NCBI GenBank assembly: GCA_021442155.1
Contig: CM038222.1
Location: 113,029,121 to 113,093,120, forward strand
From: Cymbidium sinense
Lineage: Eukaryota > Streptophyta > Magnoliopsida > Asparagales > Orchidaceae
Length of the DNA stretch: 64,000 nt
Direction: 5' to 3'
The notes under the pieces are model-generated. The model was not told where the DNA came from. It did not search any database and saw nothing but the letters and a program-made list of their open reading frames with translations. The translations under genes and the position numbers were made by a program. Position 1 is the first letter of the stretch. Each line of letters starts with the position of its first letter. This document shows positions 46,466-57,982 of this stretch, in pieces.

Positions 46466-47629
46466 AGATATCATTTAAATTAACCTAAATAATGGATTGA
46501 ATAAAAAAATAATAAATATCCTAAGTCATGAAACCTAAATAAAATAAACTATTTGAATAATGAAATCAACACCTTTAAAGCAAGCTCAAATTAAAAATCA
46601 ACTTAAATCAAAAAAGTTAAAATAACTTAGATCATTTGAGTAAATAAACACTAACATTGGTGAAAAAAGAAAATAAAATTAAAATATTATTTCCATCTTA
46701 AACCTTAATTAGATCAAAGAAATATAAAATTGAATATAAACCTAAATTATGAAATTACATCCAATAATGTTCATCTTAAACAACTAACATAAAATCTAAA
46801 CAAATTAAATTATTTGAAATCAAATTAAAAGATCAATTGAAATAAACAATTATTAAATTAAAATCAATCAACCAAATTATCAAATATAGAAGTCCAATTT
46901 AAATTCTAATTAACAGATATAAATCAGTTAAACCAAGATACATTAATCAAATCAAATGAAAGAAGAATAAAATCTTTAAATTCCAACAACAATAAACAAC
47001 ATAAACATAAACTCTTCAAACTTAAAGAATGAGTTAAACATTAAATTAAATTAAATCTAACATAAGTAAATTATCTAAATAAACTCAAAAAAAGGTTAAT
47101 TAAAATATCTAGAATCTTAATTTGACCTTTAGAATGGATGTTTATCTTAGGATGAAAATTCCATTATAGTAGGATTAAGATGTTGAATGGAATGGTTTCT
47201 GCCCAAAGTAGAATTTATTTTATTATCCATTCTTTAAAACTTAAATTAATCTTAATAAAAAAATGAATCCCAAATTGAAATGAAACCTAAAATCAATTAA
47301 ATCATTTGAATTAAAACCATCTAAAGATAAAATTGAATAAACCTTAAAGTCAAATTAAAATTAAAATTTAAATAGGTTAGTGCATTCATACCACACAAAC
47401 CCTTTCTTTCACACTCACTAGATTGTTAGGTCATCGACCTTAGATTTAGGTTAGGCCGATGATCCATGATATTTTGTAATGTGAAATATTTTTGTTGCTT
47501 TTGTGGTGTAATGGTTTATACTGGATGGCTAGCAATTATTTGCTTGCTAGTCTAGATGTTAGGGCATTCTTTTTAGGCTAACATTATTTTGTGTAAGGGA
47601 TTGTGCTTAAAAAAGATTATTGTAATGAA

Positions 47630-47636
47630 TATAAAA
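47630..47636 (+). promoter_or_regulatory. Putative LTR TATA box (family B)
   Basis: TATAAAA lies before 'ggttgcaggtgttgct', aligned with the A-family box at 8528. In the reversed B copy this spot is occupied by a (TA)n run. Confidence 0.45.
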
Positions 47637-49173
47637 TAAATGTTATTTGGTTGCAGGTGTTGCTTGAATCTCTTAGCATAGCTCAATAATAAAAGTGGGC
47701 TTGGTAACCATTGGTGTTATGCCAGTATGTTTAAAATAAAAACTATAGTGTGCTATCTATTTTTCCTGATGTTTATTTGTAGGAATTATGAGTTTATTTT
47801 GAAATTTTAAAATATAGTTTGAGCATAGAATTAGGTTAATATTTATGGGGTCTTGGAATAATAGGACCTAACTTTACCAGTCAGTGAACCCCTATGAAGC
47901 TCATGGAGGTCCCTAAAGAAGGTGATAATCCTAGATGAAGACCACCATAGATTGAGACTTTTAGTTCTAGGCTAGGTTATATAAGAGCAGTGCTAGGCTA
48001 CCCATTTTTGTTTTCTTTCAAGGTGTATAGTGGTACTCGATCATATTGTCCTATCTTATTAGTTTAATTTGGCTTGATTGTTTTGGGGTGCTCTATGTTT
48101 CTTTCTGTGATGTGCTCTGTAATGAAAAGCTTGAAAATATTAAGCTCTTAAGAAAATTAAATTTCCTACCCCATTAAAATTAAAGAACTCAAATATAAAA
48201 TAATAAAAAAAACTCATAACCTCTCTATAAATAAAGCTCTAAGTATAACTTAAAAGCAACTAGAAATAATTATACTTTGTGAACCATGTGAGCATATTGT
48301 TCATCATTCTTGAATTAAGCGCTTCACCCATTACATATAAGGGGGCATCTGACTTGTGAGGATGAGCACTCTTCTTAGGGAAGTGTGCCTTCTTGCATTG
48401 ATTTGTCCCATGATCCTTTTCTAACTTTATCTCATTATAAGCATGAAATTACATACCTAATCCTTAATAATAAAATTGTAAGTCAAAAAACATAAAACAC
48501 AAACAATTATTACTTTAGTTAGGTTCATAACATACCAATCATGATCCTAGGATTTAGGGAGTGAGTTTATGTTCTTATCCTCTTTTCTAAATACAACAGT
48601 TTAGCTATCTTACATACATAAGACTAGAAATATGAATTTAAAATTGCTTAGGTGGTGTTAGCTAGCAATCCTTCCAAGTGGGTAGTAAGTCTAGAAGAGT
48701 CTAGGATATGTTCATTTCCTTAAGTAAGAAAAAGAATCAATAATTCTCAAAAATTACATTAGGTCAAGATTTTAACTTATGTCAAAAGTGTTTGTAGACT
48801 TAGGTTCTGGAGCATCCTATTGGAATAAGTTTTCAACCATTAGCCATTTCTATAATCTTGTGTGGTCACAATCTAAGCCTTAGACTTCTAATAAAATGCC
48901 AATTCAAAATTTTATTAAATTTAATTTCAAAGATGTAAAGCCCAATGATAGTATAGTTGAAATTCTTATTAGGCATCCCAATATTTATAAGCATTTCTTA
49001 TATATTCTTGACTGTCTTTTGAAAAGAACTCTTCCTCCTTGGAGCATTCCCCTTCGAATTTCTAAATCAATACTTTTTTTAAGACAAGCTTTGAAATCCA
49101 TAGAGATAAAGGTTCGTTTCTTTAATCGAGAGTATTCTTAGAAGGAATTTCCTTTCCTCTGAGTTGTAATTAA

Positions 49174-49197
49174 CTTTAGGGGCTTGCCCTTATAAAG
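49174..49197 (+). other. R/U5 stem-loop (B forward copy)
   Basis: TAATTAA is followed by CTTTA paired with TAAAG, with an inner GGG/CCC pair around GCTTG. The outer stem differs from family A at paired positions. Confidence 0.55.
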
Positions 49198-49798
49198 AAC
49201 TATGAACCCTATAATAAATAAACCTTATTTTACTTTTCCATGTAGTTCAAAGAAAAAAATCTCTGGAATATCAAAGACCAATTAGCTTTAGGATTCTTTA
49301 TTAAGTAATCTAATCTATTATAGGGTGATATATTTATCTTTCGAATAATATTTTTATCCCTTAATATTGTATTTGATTACCTAAATAAGTATACCAAAAT
49401 CTATGCGGTGTTATAAATTTTCTCCATAGATATTTTTTTGCAACTCTGCTTGGGAGTAGTTCCTCTCTCCATCTTTAGAAATAAACTTTATCTTTATACA
49501 ATGGCAATGTACTTATGTTATTTGAAGGTCAAGACTGCCTTTCATTATGTTGAATATCTCTCCATTTCATCCTTTGCATAGCATATTCAACATCTACAAA
49601 ATGAATTACATAACCTCCTTATTTGTTAAAGTCAAATAGGTGGGTTCTATAATTTGTATATTTTCAAATCTTAAAATATATATTTTTAATTCTGGTCATA
49701 ATAAAGATGGATGAATTCTCCTAATGAGTCAAAAAAACTTCATTATATTGTTTAAAGTCTATTATAACTTATATAATTTTCTTATTTGAAAATAGAAA

Positions 49799-50227
49799 AT
49801 GGTCAAACAGCTCATTTTCATTACTACTTCTAGAATCAACTTTTCTGTTGATAGTAGTGAGCTGTCTGATGGCTCCATCATCAAATTTGGAGCTGATTTC
49901 GAAGACTTAAATACCACTGCTAACGGAGTGACACTTGCTCCTATTAAAGATACTTCTGTTAAAGACAAAAAGCCCATCCTAAAGTTCTCTAGAGTGCTCA
50001 GTGGTATCCCTTCCATTGGCAAAGTGGTAGCTATAAAGGCCATTGAGAAGACCCAAGCAGGTCCTATGTTGAAGAAAATAAAATTTCCTTCTAAAAAGAC
50101 ACATACTCTTTTCTTTCCCAGTACTTTGGAGATAGGTTCCACTTCTAAGCCTCCACTAATGACCAATAATCATAAAAAAAAAAATAGAGGTAGAAGCCTT
50201 AAGATGCAAGCCCTTCAAAAAAGATAA
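49799..50227 (+). CDS. Open 5' ORF of the D element, 142 aa, function unknown
   Basis: The frame starts MVKQLIFITTSR and ends in a Lys/Arg-rich tail (NNHKKKNRGRSLK). It is soluble-looking with no domain I recognise. It begins right after the B LTR, the position of the extra N-terminal ORF reported upstream of gag in some Tat/Ogre elements. The minus strand of the same DNA is also open for 134 codons (49762-50166), so either strand could be the coding one. I prefer plus because it matches the downstream gag and integrase direction. The similar-looking 37439-37740 remnant is also plus. Confidence 0.4.
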   Translation: MVKQLIFITTSRINFSVDSSELSDGSIIKFGADFEDLNTTANGVTLAPIKDTSVKDKKPILKFSRVLSGIPSIGKVVAIKAIEKTQAGPMLKKIKFPSKKTHTLFFPSTLEIGSTSKPPLMTNNHKKKNRGRSLKMQALQKR

Positions 50228-51129
50228 CAAAATGAGATGTTAGAAATTGAGCAAGCTATGGAGAAGGAGTAGTATACTCTTATGAATACTTCTTCTTCAT
50301 CCTCTTTTTGTAGCCCAGGGAGAGGAAGATATATCTAGAATTACGAGTTCTCCACCTCACCCCTTTGCTAATAAAAATAAGAAGAATTTTAGACTAGTGA
50401 ATAGAGAGACTCGTGGTATTCTTCAACAAATCCTTCTTATAGCCCTTAGGTCCTCTTCCTATACTAAGGAAGAGCTACTCAGGGTTATGAAGGGATAGTT
50501 CTCCTGAGAGCTTGGGAGAGAGATCTTAGGGAAACCCATGACAACCCAAAATAAAGGAAAAGATAAAAACCAATATAATTCGTTCAGAGAACACAAAAGT
50601 GTGACATTTAGGATACATTCCCAAATATCTACCACTGGAAGGTCCTAATCGATTTGGTACCTAAAGAATCCCCAAGTCACCAATGATGAGATAATTCAAT
50701 ATGAGCCATCCTCACCAGATGATAAAGGAATCTAATCTTCTATCATCAACTAGAAATGCTAGTATGAAAAGAATCAACCATTAGATGATGTGTCAGATAA
50801 CTAACTCATCTAAAAAGAGGAAGATTTTCCAATCAATGAAGAGCAACTAATTCTGGACTTCAAATTAATGAAGACATTGACTGTATATAAGTCAAAGTTA
50901 TTTGCGTTGTCGATACACATTTAAGAAATGAAAACGTGGCACACAAACAACAAAATGAGGAAGGACATCATGAGAACCCAAATCATCAACAACTTGAATG
51001 TGAAGCTTAAGTAGAAGTTGAAGTAACTGAAGAGCTAATCGATATTGTAACAAGGTACAATGACAAATGAGTTCTTAAATCTAAAGAAGGGGCCAAGAAA
51101 TCAGCCAGCTCAACAACCATCCCAATGAA
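50228..51129 (+). pseudogene. Degenerate spacer between 5' ORF and gag
   Basis: Short forward pieces such as QNEMLEIEQAMEKE right after the 50227 stop and NRETRGILQQILLIALRSSS (about 50401-50460) suggest the 5' ORF once ran on. Many stops follow. From 50580 to 51100 the text is Asn/Glu/Lys-rich with no recognised domain. Confidence 0.3.
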
Positions 51130-51955
51130 ATGAGTGCACTGATAAAAGAGCTATTTGGTCAACTTAACCTCATAGCTACTGCTACACAACAAGTGCCTCT
51201 AAGAAATCCTCTAGAGATAGTCAATCCAATAGCTGAAACTAGGGGCATACAAAATGCTACTTGCCAATATCTTCAATGCAAAGGAAAGAACCCCCAAGAG
51301 AAGCTATACCAAATGGTTATCAAGTAGCTGATGTTATCACCAAATCTTAAGTAGAAGATCTCATCAGTCAAAAAGTCAAAGCCATCATGGCTTCAAAAGC
51401 TACTGAATAGCTGGTTGGAAGAGACCAACCATACCTGGTCAAATATGACCATGTATAGTATATTAAAGGGTATAGTGTGCCAAATTATTTTTCCTTTTCA
51501 GGCATAGAAAATCCATGAGATCATTTTGTCCAATTCAAAGCTATGTGTAGAAATACTAGAGGAAATGATGCCTTACTATTACAACAATTCATTAGTAGTC
51601 TTAGCAACACGATCTTTGAATGGTATGCTGAGTTACCCAATGACTTTGTAAAGACTTTTTTTAGTTAGAAATACTCTTCGTCAAGAGATTTGTAGGAGCA
51701 ACCCAAAAAGAAATGATAGAATATCTTGCCTAGGAGAAGAAAAGAAAATATGAGAGTGTTACCAAAAATATCATTAGATGAAGAAATGTAAGCATGAAAT
51801 GTAATCAGCAACTCATACAAAAGCATGCACTAGAACTCCTCATGAGAAATATCAATGTCCAGATGGCTCCATATATAGCCATGGCCACGATTAGTACATT
51901 CTAAGACCTATTGGATTGTGTAGGCAAGTTTGAAAGGCTACCCAAGCAAAAAGGC
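51130..51955 (+). pseudogene. gag remnant of the D element
   Basis: After the frame 51130-51327, shifted pieces read KVKAIMASKATE, LVKYDHV and a 'DHFVQFKAMCRNTRGNDALL' stretch (about 51519-51578), then LQQFISSLSNTIFEWYAELP (about 51579-51638). This is the gypsy Gag capsid core (usual 'P..H...F...C......A.LLR.F..SL.G.A..WY..L'). Stops occur near 51516, 51665 and beyond. The sequence is cut near 51955 by a C-family LTR piece instead of running to the knuckle and protease. Confidence 0.7.
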
Positions 51956-52345
51956 CTTAGTTATTAGACTCTCTAGACATTACAACTAATAGTCCTCTGA
52001 TGTCTGTATATTGGAATGATGGCAGTCCTGGGATGATAAAACTATGAGATCTTCATCAGGACTGCCCTCCTATTTCCCTTAGATAGTCATTCACATCACA
52101 CCTCTAGACATCAATTCATTTCAGATAGATATGTTTATTTTCAACCTTAACACAGTAAGAGGGGTAATTAACTATGGATGCTAGCATTCATAGAAAGTAG
52201 AACCTAGATCTAAATAAACTATGAGATAATATTAGGAGAAATCTGATTGAATATATATCAATCTGCCTCATGAAGAATGAACTCCCCGAACACTCCTACA
52301 AAGATGGCTTAGAGATTTGTAGAGGGCATTTTCCCTGAGTGATCA
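51956..52345 (+). repeat. C-family LTR 3' end inserted between gag and integrase
   Basis: It matches 36770-37160: the 'cttctgatgt..gta' region, 'agatctt.atcagg', the stem-loop at 52172, 'gattgaatatatatcaatc', and a GATCA(A/G) stretch before the LTR boundary. It is directly followed by integrase sequence, so protease, RT and RNase H are absent. This is the footprint of a recombination or deletion involving an LTR. Confidence 0.6.
52172..52193 (+). other. R/U5 stem-loop (C copy 2)
   Basis: TAATTAA precedes CTATG-G-ATGC, paired with GCAT-T-CATAG around TA, with a single internal mismatch. Confidence 0.6.
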
Positions 52346-52389
52346 AAGGTCACTAACTTCATTGAATATGAGGTATGTGAGAGAAATGG

Positions 52390-53534
52390 AGCAAAGAAAA
52401 TGATGGAAGAAATACACTCTACCAAGTGCGGTAGCTATTTAGGAAGAAGAACATTCGCCTACATCATCTTAAGGCAAAGATATTTCTGGCCCATGCTGAG
52501 GAAAGATACAAAAACATTTATGAAGAAGTGCAAACAGTACCAAAAATTTGCAACTCTTCAACAACAACCATTGTAACCTTTGTAGCATATTACAAGTTTT
52601 TGAGCCTTCACCATTTGGGGATGGACTTATTGGTCCATTACTTATAGTCAGTGGATGAAGAAGATTCATCTTGATCATGATAAACTATTTTACTAAATGG
52701 TTCAAAGATAAGTCACTCATTGAAGTAACTGTCCAAGTCGTTAGAAACTTTATCTGGACTGACGTTTTTGTAGGTACAACCTGCCTACGGCTATCACTAA
52801 CGCTAGGCCACAATTTGTTGATAGAGGATTAAGAGACTTTCATGTGTTAAGGAATGAAACTAAGGTTCACTTCAATGCATCACCCCCAAAGCAACAGCCA
52901 ACTGGAAGCAGTGAACAAGGAAATCCTTAACCTATTGAAGAAGAAAGTAGAATTCACCAAAGCTAAATGGGTCGACATGCTACCCGGTGTGCTTTGAACC
53001 CTCAAAATGATTCCCACTATTTCTATAGAACATACACCCTTGTCACTCTCACATGGGATAGAAGCAGTGCTACTAGTCGAGTATGAACTCCACAGTTAGA
53101 GGTCCTAGCGACTATAAAGCTAGGAGAGGACATCGTTGAATGAGAGAAAGAAAACTAAAAAGCATGGATGACACACTCAACATGCTCGAGGAGTTAAGAA
53201 ATGAGGATTTTCTATGACAAGAAGAGATAAAGAGGGGAATGACAATAAATTATAATCACCATATAAAATAAAATAATTCAAAAGTGGAGACTTGGTTCTC
53301 AAAAGGGTAGATGGAGCAACTAAATTGAATGTACTGGGAAAACACATCCATAGAATGGCCCATATATTATCGAGAAGTAGGTCTGTCCATAAGCTTACCA
53401 ACTTTAGACCTATGAAGGGTAAGACCTACTATGTACTTGAAATACTAAAGACCTCAAAAAAGTTTTTCCTTAAGGAGATTAATGTCTCTTGTTTAGTGAA
53501 AATTATGATCCCCAAGATTCATCTAAAGAGGTAA
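52390..53534 (+). pseudogene. Integrase remnant of the D element
   Basis: The forward strand gives the zinc-binding region: HSTKCGSYLGRRTF with ILRQRYFWPMLRKDTKTFMK and KCKQYQKFA. The first core Asp lies in a degraded 'WG.D.L.GP' reading near 52618-52650, and the later core is NARPQFVD (about 52800-52823) and HQ/QQPTGS-type text. The C-terminal frame 53292-53534 contains VLKRVDGATKLNVLGK and PMKGKTYYVLEI, matching the GDLVL.RV...T...GKL..NW.GP' tail. Many stops make it inactive. It belongs to a gypsy subtype different from the giant element, whose tail reads VEAILPLEVQ. Confidence 0.75.
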
Positions 53535-54560
53535 GGATTTCTTACATCAATTTTAAATTTGATGTTGAATATGCTTGGTGAGTATATGTATATAAAAAAA
53601 ATAAATGAATGCAATAAATACTCAATAGGTATAGGCAAAGATACTCAGTGAGTATAGACAAAACACTCAGGGAGCTACGCATTGACTCATAATACTTGGT
53701 GTGCCATTTTTGGCTCGAGGAAGAGATCCCATTTGGTAAGAAACAAAGGCTCGAATAGGAGATTTAAGTACTTGGCTTGCCTTTCTAGGCTCAAGAATAT
53801 TGATGTCGAGTGGAGCGATCTTTGAATGAATACTTAAGAAGTTGTGCGATGACTCAAGATACTTTGTGCATTATTTTTGGACCATGAAAAAGATCCCACT
53901 TAGTAAGCCACAGAGGCCTGAGTAGGAGATCCAAATACTTGGTGTGCCATTTTTCATCCAAGGATACTATAATTAGGTAGGCAATTCTCAAGTTAATTTC
54001 ATTAATACTCTCCTAAGCTTATGCTTTAAAACTAAAGTGTAAGACCAACTCTTTTAGTTGGCGACTACAGTATAAGACTAACACCCCATGAAGTCAGCAA
54101 CCTAATGAAAGACCAACTACCATAGTTGAAAACTATAGTGTAAGACCAACACCTTGTGAGGTCGATAATCTAATTGAAGACAAACTCTCTTAGTTGGCGA
54201 CTACGGTGTAAGATTGACACCATGTGAGGTTGGTAACCTAACAAAAGACCAACTCTCCTAGTTGGTAAGCTAAAAGATCAACTCGCCATAATAGATGAGG
54301 GTAACTTAACTAAGGACCAACTCCTCTAGTTCGCAGAGTAAAAAAACCTACTTTCCATTACCGAGAACTAAATGATGGACTCACAATAATCACCAATTAA
54401 ATAGAAACAAACTCACTCCACAACTAGCACAACATTTTTCTAAAGTACCAAATAAGTTATCAAAGCACCAACGAGTACAAACAACATAATCATCTAGACA
54501 TAACAACAAAAGTACTTAACCAGAAGAAAAGTGGTACATCTTTTCACTTATCAAAAAACA
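53535..54560 (+). repeat. 3' UTR with two degenerate tandem repeat sets
   Basis: Set 1 (53694-53965): 'ACTTGGTGTGCCATTTTT' themes at about 53694, 53772, 53862 and 53938, alternating with 'agatcccattTGGTAAG'. Set 2 (54030-54360): AAGACCAACTCTCTTAGTTGG themes at about 54045, 54105, 54180 and 54248, alternating with ACACC-x-TGTGAGGT. No coding is seen. It parallels the 3' region of the giant element. Confidence 0.65.
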
Positions 54561-54611
54561 TTTATAAGATGGCAGGTATGGGGATTACATGGAGCACTTC
54601 TCCTTCCCAAC

Positions 54612-54614
<3 letters not shown>

Positions 54615-54709
<95 letters not shown>

Positions 54710-54711
54710 AG

Positions 54712-54754
<43 letters not shown>
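54615..54754. repeat. Compound (AT)n-(GA)n microsatellite
   Basis: AT units run from 54615 to about 54708 with single-base interruptions, followed by GA units to 54754. The open frames across it on both strands are artefacts. Confidence 0.95.
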
Positions 54755-54755
<1 letters not shown>

Positions 54756-54789
54756 TGAAAAATAAAGGGAGAAGATGAGAGTCAACTCT

Positions 54790-57227
54790 TGGTATTCTTA
54801 TCATCGTCGAAGTCTGAGAGGGCAATTATATTGGAGAAATCAAAGAACATGGCGTCCAACTAGCCAGGCTTCACGAGCTTGATGACTATGAATTCAACAC
54901 CCTCCTTGAACTTTATTCTAACAACCCATTGTACTCAGTAGAATCCAGAAAGCTTGCAAATTCAGCCTCTTTAATCTAAGACTCCTCTATACGGCGAGAG
55001 ATCTCTTCCTCAAACTCCTTCTTTGTCTCAGCGAGGTGGGTGAGCTCTAAAATAACTCGCTCTTTCTTCTACTCTTGTCACTTTGCCCCCTCATAAATAT
55101 CAACGAGCTTGGACTCAGTAGAGACAAGCTGCTCCTTCACACCTGTCAACTCTTCCTTCACCATAGAGAGAGATTCTTCCTCTTAATGAAAAACATGTTG
55201 AAGATCTCTCAAGTCAACTACCAAGCCATTGCCTGAGTAGTCACCATAATGAATGGTAGCTATTTTGGAGATTCTCAATAGGAAGAAATGTCAAGTCCCT
55301 CTGAGTAAACATCTTTGCCACCTTGTAATAGTTGGTTGGACGAGATTGGGAGTGAAGTTATCATCTACGTACTCCACCTCCTCTCCATTCTCTTTCTCTT
55401 TCCTTCTCCCTTTGCATGCTCACTCTTCTTCATAGAGCGACCACAAAGAGTGGAGCTCACAACTCACTTTTTGGACTATTTTGGGGCATTTCTCAGCCCC
55501 ACCTCATTTCAAGCTTCAACAGGAGCTGACTTGCTCCCTTCTTCCTCGCCCACATCCTCCTCGAGGAACTTGATGATCAAAGGGTTGAGTGTGAGAGCCA
55601 CAACATCCTCTTCACCTAATGAAGCGAGTAAGAACATTAAGGCTGGTGAGTCAAACATAATCACTTCAATGCAAAAAAAAGGTTAAGTATAAAATACTAA
55701 TCACAAAGGATACTTGTAGCTCCACTATAGAAGAGATAGTGATTAATATTCAAAGTCTTATCAGTCATTATCTTCAAGACCTCCTTGACTTGAGTATTCT
55801 TCTTTGTAGTGGATGCCTTACTTGCTGGGAAGGAAGTGGACACAGTCAACACAAGCCAAGGTGACGAGCACTTAATGAACACGAGCTTGGATTGTCACTT
55901 ATTAACCTTATTCGATAGGATGTGTATTCTCAACAAGACTAAAGAGAATTGAATTTTCCTATCAATGTGCACCTTCATGACAAATATGCCATGACAGTTA
56001 CTTCTCTCTCAGCATCATAAAAAATGTGGTTATACTTACCATAAAGTTTAGCATAATCCTGGCGAGTAGAATATCATAGTAACTTCAAATTTCTACCCAC
56101 TCCTTGAGCAGAGGAAGTTGAAAGATGAGTCTAAAATTGTTGAGAGAGATACATAACTCATCTATCCTGGTCAAGTTAAGCCTCTCATTGGAATTAGCCA
56201 CTCTCACTATAAAGTCGAGATGACTGCAACAATAATCATGGAAAATAAAAGTCATCATCTTGGGATCGAGGTGAGGAACCTCTTTAATCTTGAACATCAT
56301 GAATGAACTCACCGCTTTCTTCAGAGCATCCGTGGAAGTCACTTGCTTCTAAGAAATGAGAACAAAGACTACTTGCTCGAACAAAGAGGCCACTCACATG
56401 GCAGAGGGTTGCAATAAAGTTCCAACTACCTATGGTAAAACCACATTTGTATATGCAATAAGTATGACATGGTAACATGGACATCAAGTCAAACATTTCT
56501 TGAAGAAATCATTAAAAAATTTCATAGAAATCTTAAATTGCTCATATGATTATAAAAGCAATATATAAATTTCTACTTGCAACCGTTAATGATGGAATAA
56601 CACTTGATAAAGGAAAGGGAAGTCTTAGGTAAAATTTTCTCTTAAACATTCATTTATTTATTTTAGAATAAAAAAATTTATAATTGTACTCATTGTGACC
56701 CCCGTACTATTTTTTGAAAAATCTTATAATGGGACCAGAGTGATGCTCCTCATCAAGGTTTCTCTTCTCACACATATAGTTGAAAATAAAATTGGCATCG
56801 ATGATGACAAGAGAAGACACCAAGCACTAGAGGGAAGTCAACTTGGCCCTCATGATCGATAAGCCCCCTCTAGAACTCAGCCTCTATAGCTTGCCTTCAG
56901 TGTGACTCTACCTCCATCAAAGACCTAAGCTTGCCCACTTCCCGCTCGATGAGCTCGAGCCTTTCTCTATAATGGTGACCTTTCATTATAAGTTAGCGAG
57001 CTAAGCCGAATCTGTGAGCACCTGCGGCCTCTTCTCCTTACTTTCCTCCTTTGGGGAGCAGCTTCAATAATCTCAGACTCGCCTATGTGAGGAGAAAAAC
57101 TCACCAACAGCTCTTGGATGTATTTGTTAGTGAAGCTAAGAAAGGCACTAGCAACAAAGCAGGTGACTCGACCGACACTCCCTAAGAAGTTGGCCCCTCC
57201 ATTAGGGAGAAACTTGGTACTTTTCAA
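54790..57227 (-). pseudogene. Minus-strand coiled-coil ORF remnants
   Basis: Coherent minus-strand frames appear in order: 57227-56967 (86 aa, with a basic QRRKVRRRGRR patch), 56496-56284, 56342-56085 (85 aa, with FHDYCCSHLDFIVRVANSNE), 55882-55697, and 55190-54860. The last reads EEESLSMVKEELTGVKEQLV and AETKKEFEEEISRRIEES, heptad-like coiled coil, then FKEGVEFIVIKLVKPG near 54920-54875. Several stops and frameshifts break the chain. It is antisense to the D element but in sense with the reversed B LTR at its right. It could be the 5' ORF of a facing element or an antisense ORF of the Tat kind. Plus frames at 55253-55686 are shadows. Confidence 0.45.
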
Positions 57228-57229
57228 AA

Positions 57230-57230
<1 letters not shown>

Positions 57231-57272
<42 letters not shown>
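57231..57272. repeat. Compound (GT)n-(GA)n microsatellite
   Basis: GT units occupy 57231-57250 and GA units 57251-57272. The frames starting in it (57231-57443) are artefacts of the repeat. Confidence 0.95.
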
Positions 57273-57659
57273 GGAAGATTCATGTACTTAAATCTCTTAT
57301 TATTGCTTACATTTATAGAGAAAGTGGAATTTTTTATATTTTTGGCACCTTTAGCCCAACTTCTCATATGCCTAAAGAAAGATCCTTCATCATTTCGCAG
57401 ACAAATTTGGATTCAACATCCTTCTATATGTGGTGAGCATTGAAGATGATGAGGACAATGAGTTAGGTTCCCAACAAAGTAAGTTCATTAGCATTCGATA
57501 GCCATGGGGGTGAATACACAGTAGTTCATTACACATTGATATTTGAAGTTATGGAAGACAAGATCACTCACATAGTTCAAGTGACTGTGAAGAAAGTGAA
57601 GAATGAAAATCTAAGAGCTAGGGGGAATGAAGGATCCTCTAGTTTGGCAACTTGTTGAA
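57273..57659. other. Unassigned junction sequence
   Basis: A short forward reading FEVMEDKITHIVQVTVKKVK followed by NENLRARGNEG lies at about 57544-57636, but I recognise no family. This should be the leader of whichever element uses the reversed B LTR. No primer-binding site is clear. Confidence 0.3.
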
Positions 57660-57960
57660 CTTGGCACGATTCTGGATGCCCAGGTTTGACGATAAGTCCT
57701 ACCAAGTATGGGAGGAAGAAGTCACTGTGGGGATTTTATTTAGAATGCCACACAAATCTTGGAGGTACTTATTTAGGTAATCAAATGAGTTATTAAAGGA
57801 TAAATATATTATCTCAAAAGATAAATATATTATCTTATAATAAATTCAATTACAATAAAGACTTCTAAGCCTAATGGGTCTTAGATATACCAGAGAATTT
57901 TTTCCTGAACTACATAGAGAGGTAGAACGAGATTTATTTTATTGCAGAGTTCATAGTTCC

Positions 57961-57982
57961 CTATATAGGCAAGCCCCTATAG
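57961..57982 (-). other. R/U5 stem-loop (B reversed copy)
   Basis: CTATA pairs with TATAG and GGC with GCC, with the minus-strand loop side reading GGGGCTTGCC. TAACTATAG follows the same layout as in the other copies. Confidence 0.6.

Larger units (their letters stand above)
46490..49790 (+). repeat. LTR of family B, forward copy
   Basis: It matches the reverse complement of 57660-60835. An example is the stretch around 47190-47250 ('ggtttctgcccaaagtagaattt') against 60145-60180. From 47420 to about 49560 it is also a distant relative of A-LTR 8350-10560, keeping the TATA box (47630), the R/U5 stem-loop (49174) and TCCTCTCTCCAT near 49460. The 5' part (46490-47390) is extremely AT-rich with AAACCTA-type words. 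The 81-aa frame at 48896-49141 is not supported by the other copies. Confidence 0.65.

Noticed and set aside
48896..49141. 81-aa forward frame in the B LTR
   Set aside because: Corresponding positions in the A LTRs and the reversed B LTR are not open.
54562..54825. Frames with repeated YIYI, SLSL or RERE
   Set aside because: Translations of the compound microsatellite.
55253..55686. Forward frames of 60 and 123 aa
   Set aside because: They are antisense to the coherent minus-strand coiled-coil chain and look like its shadow.
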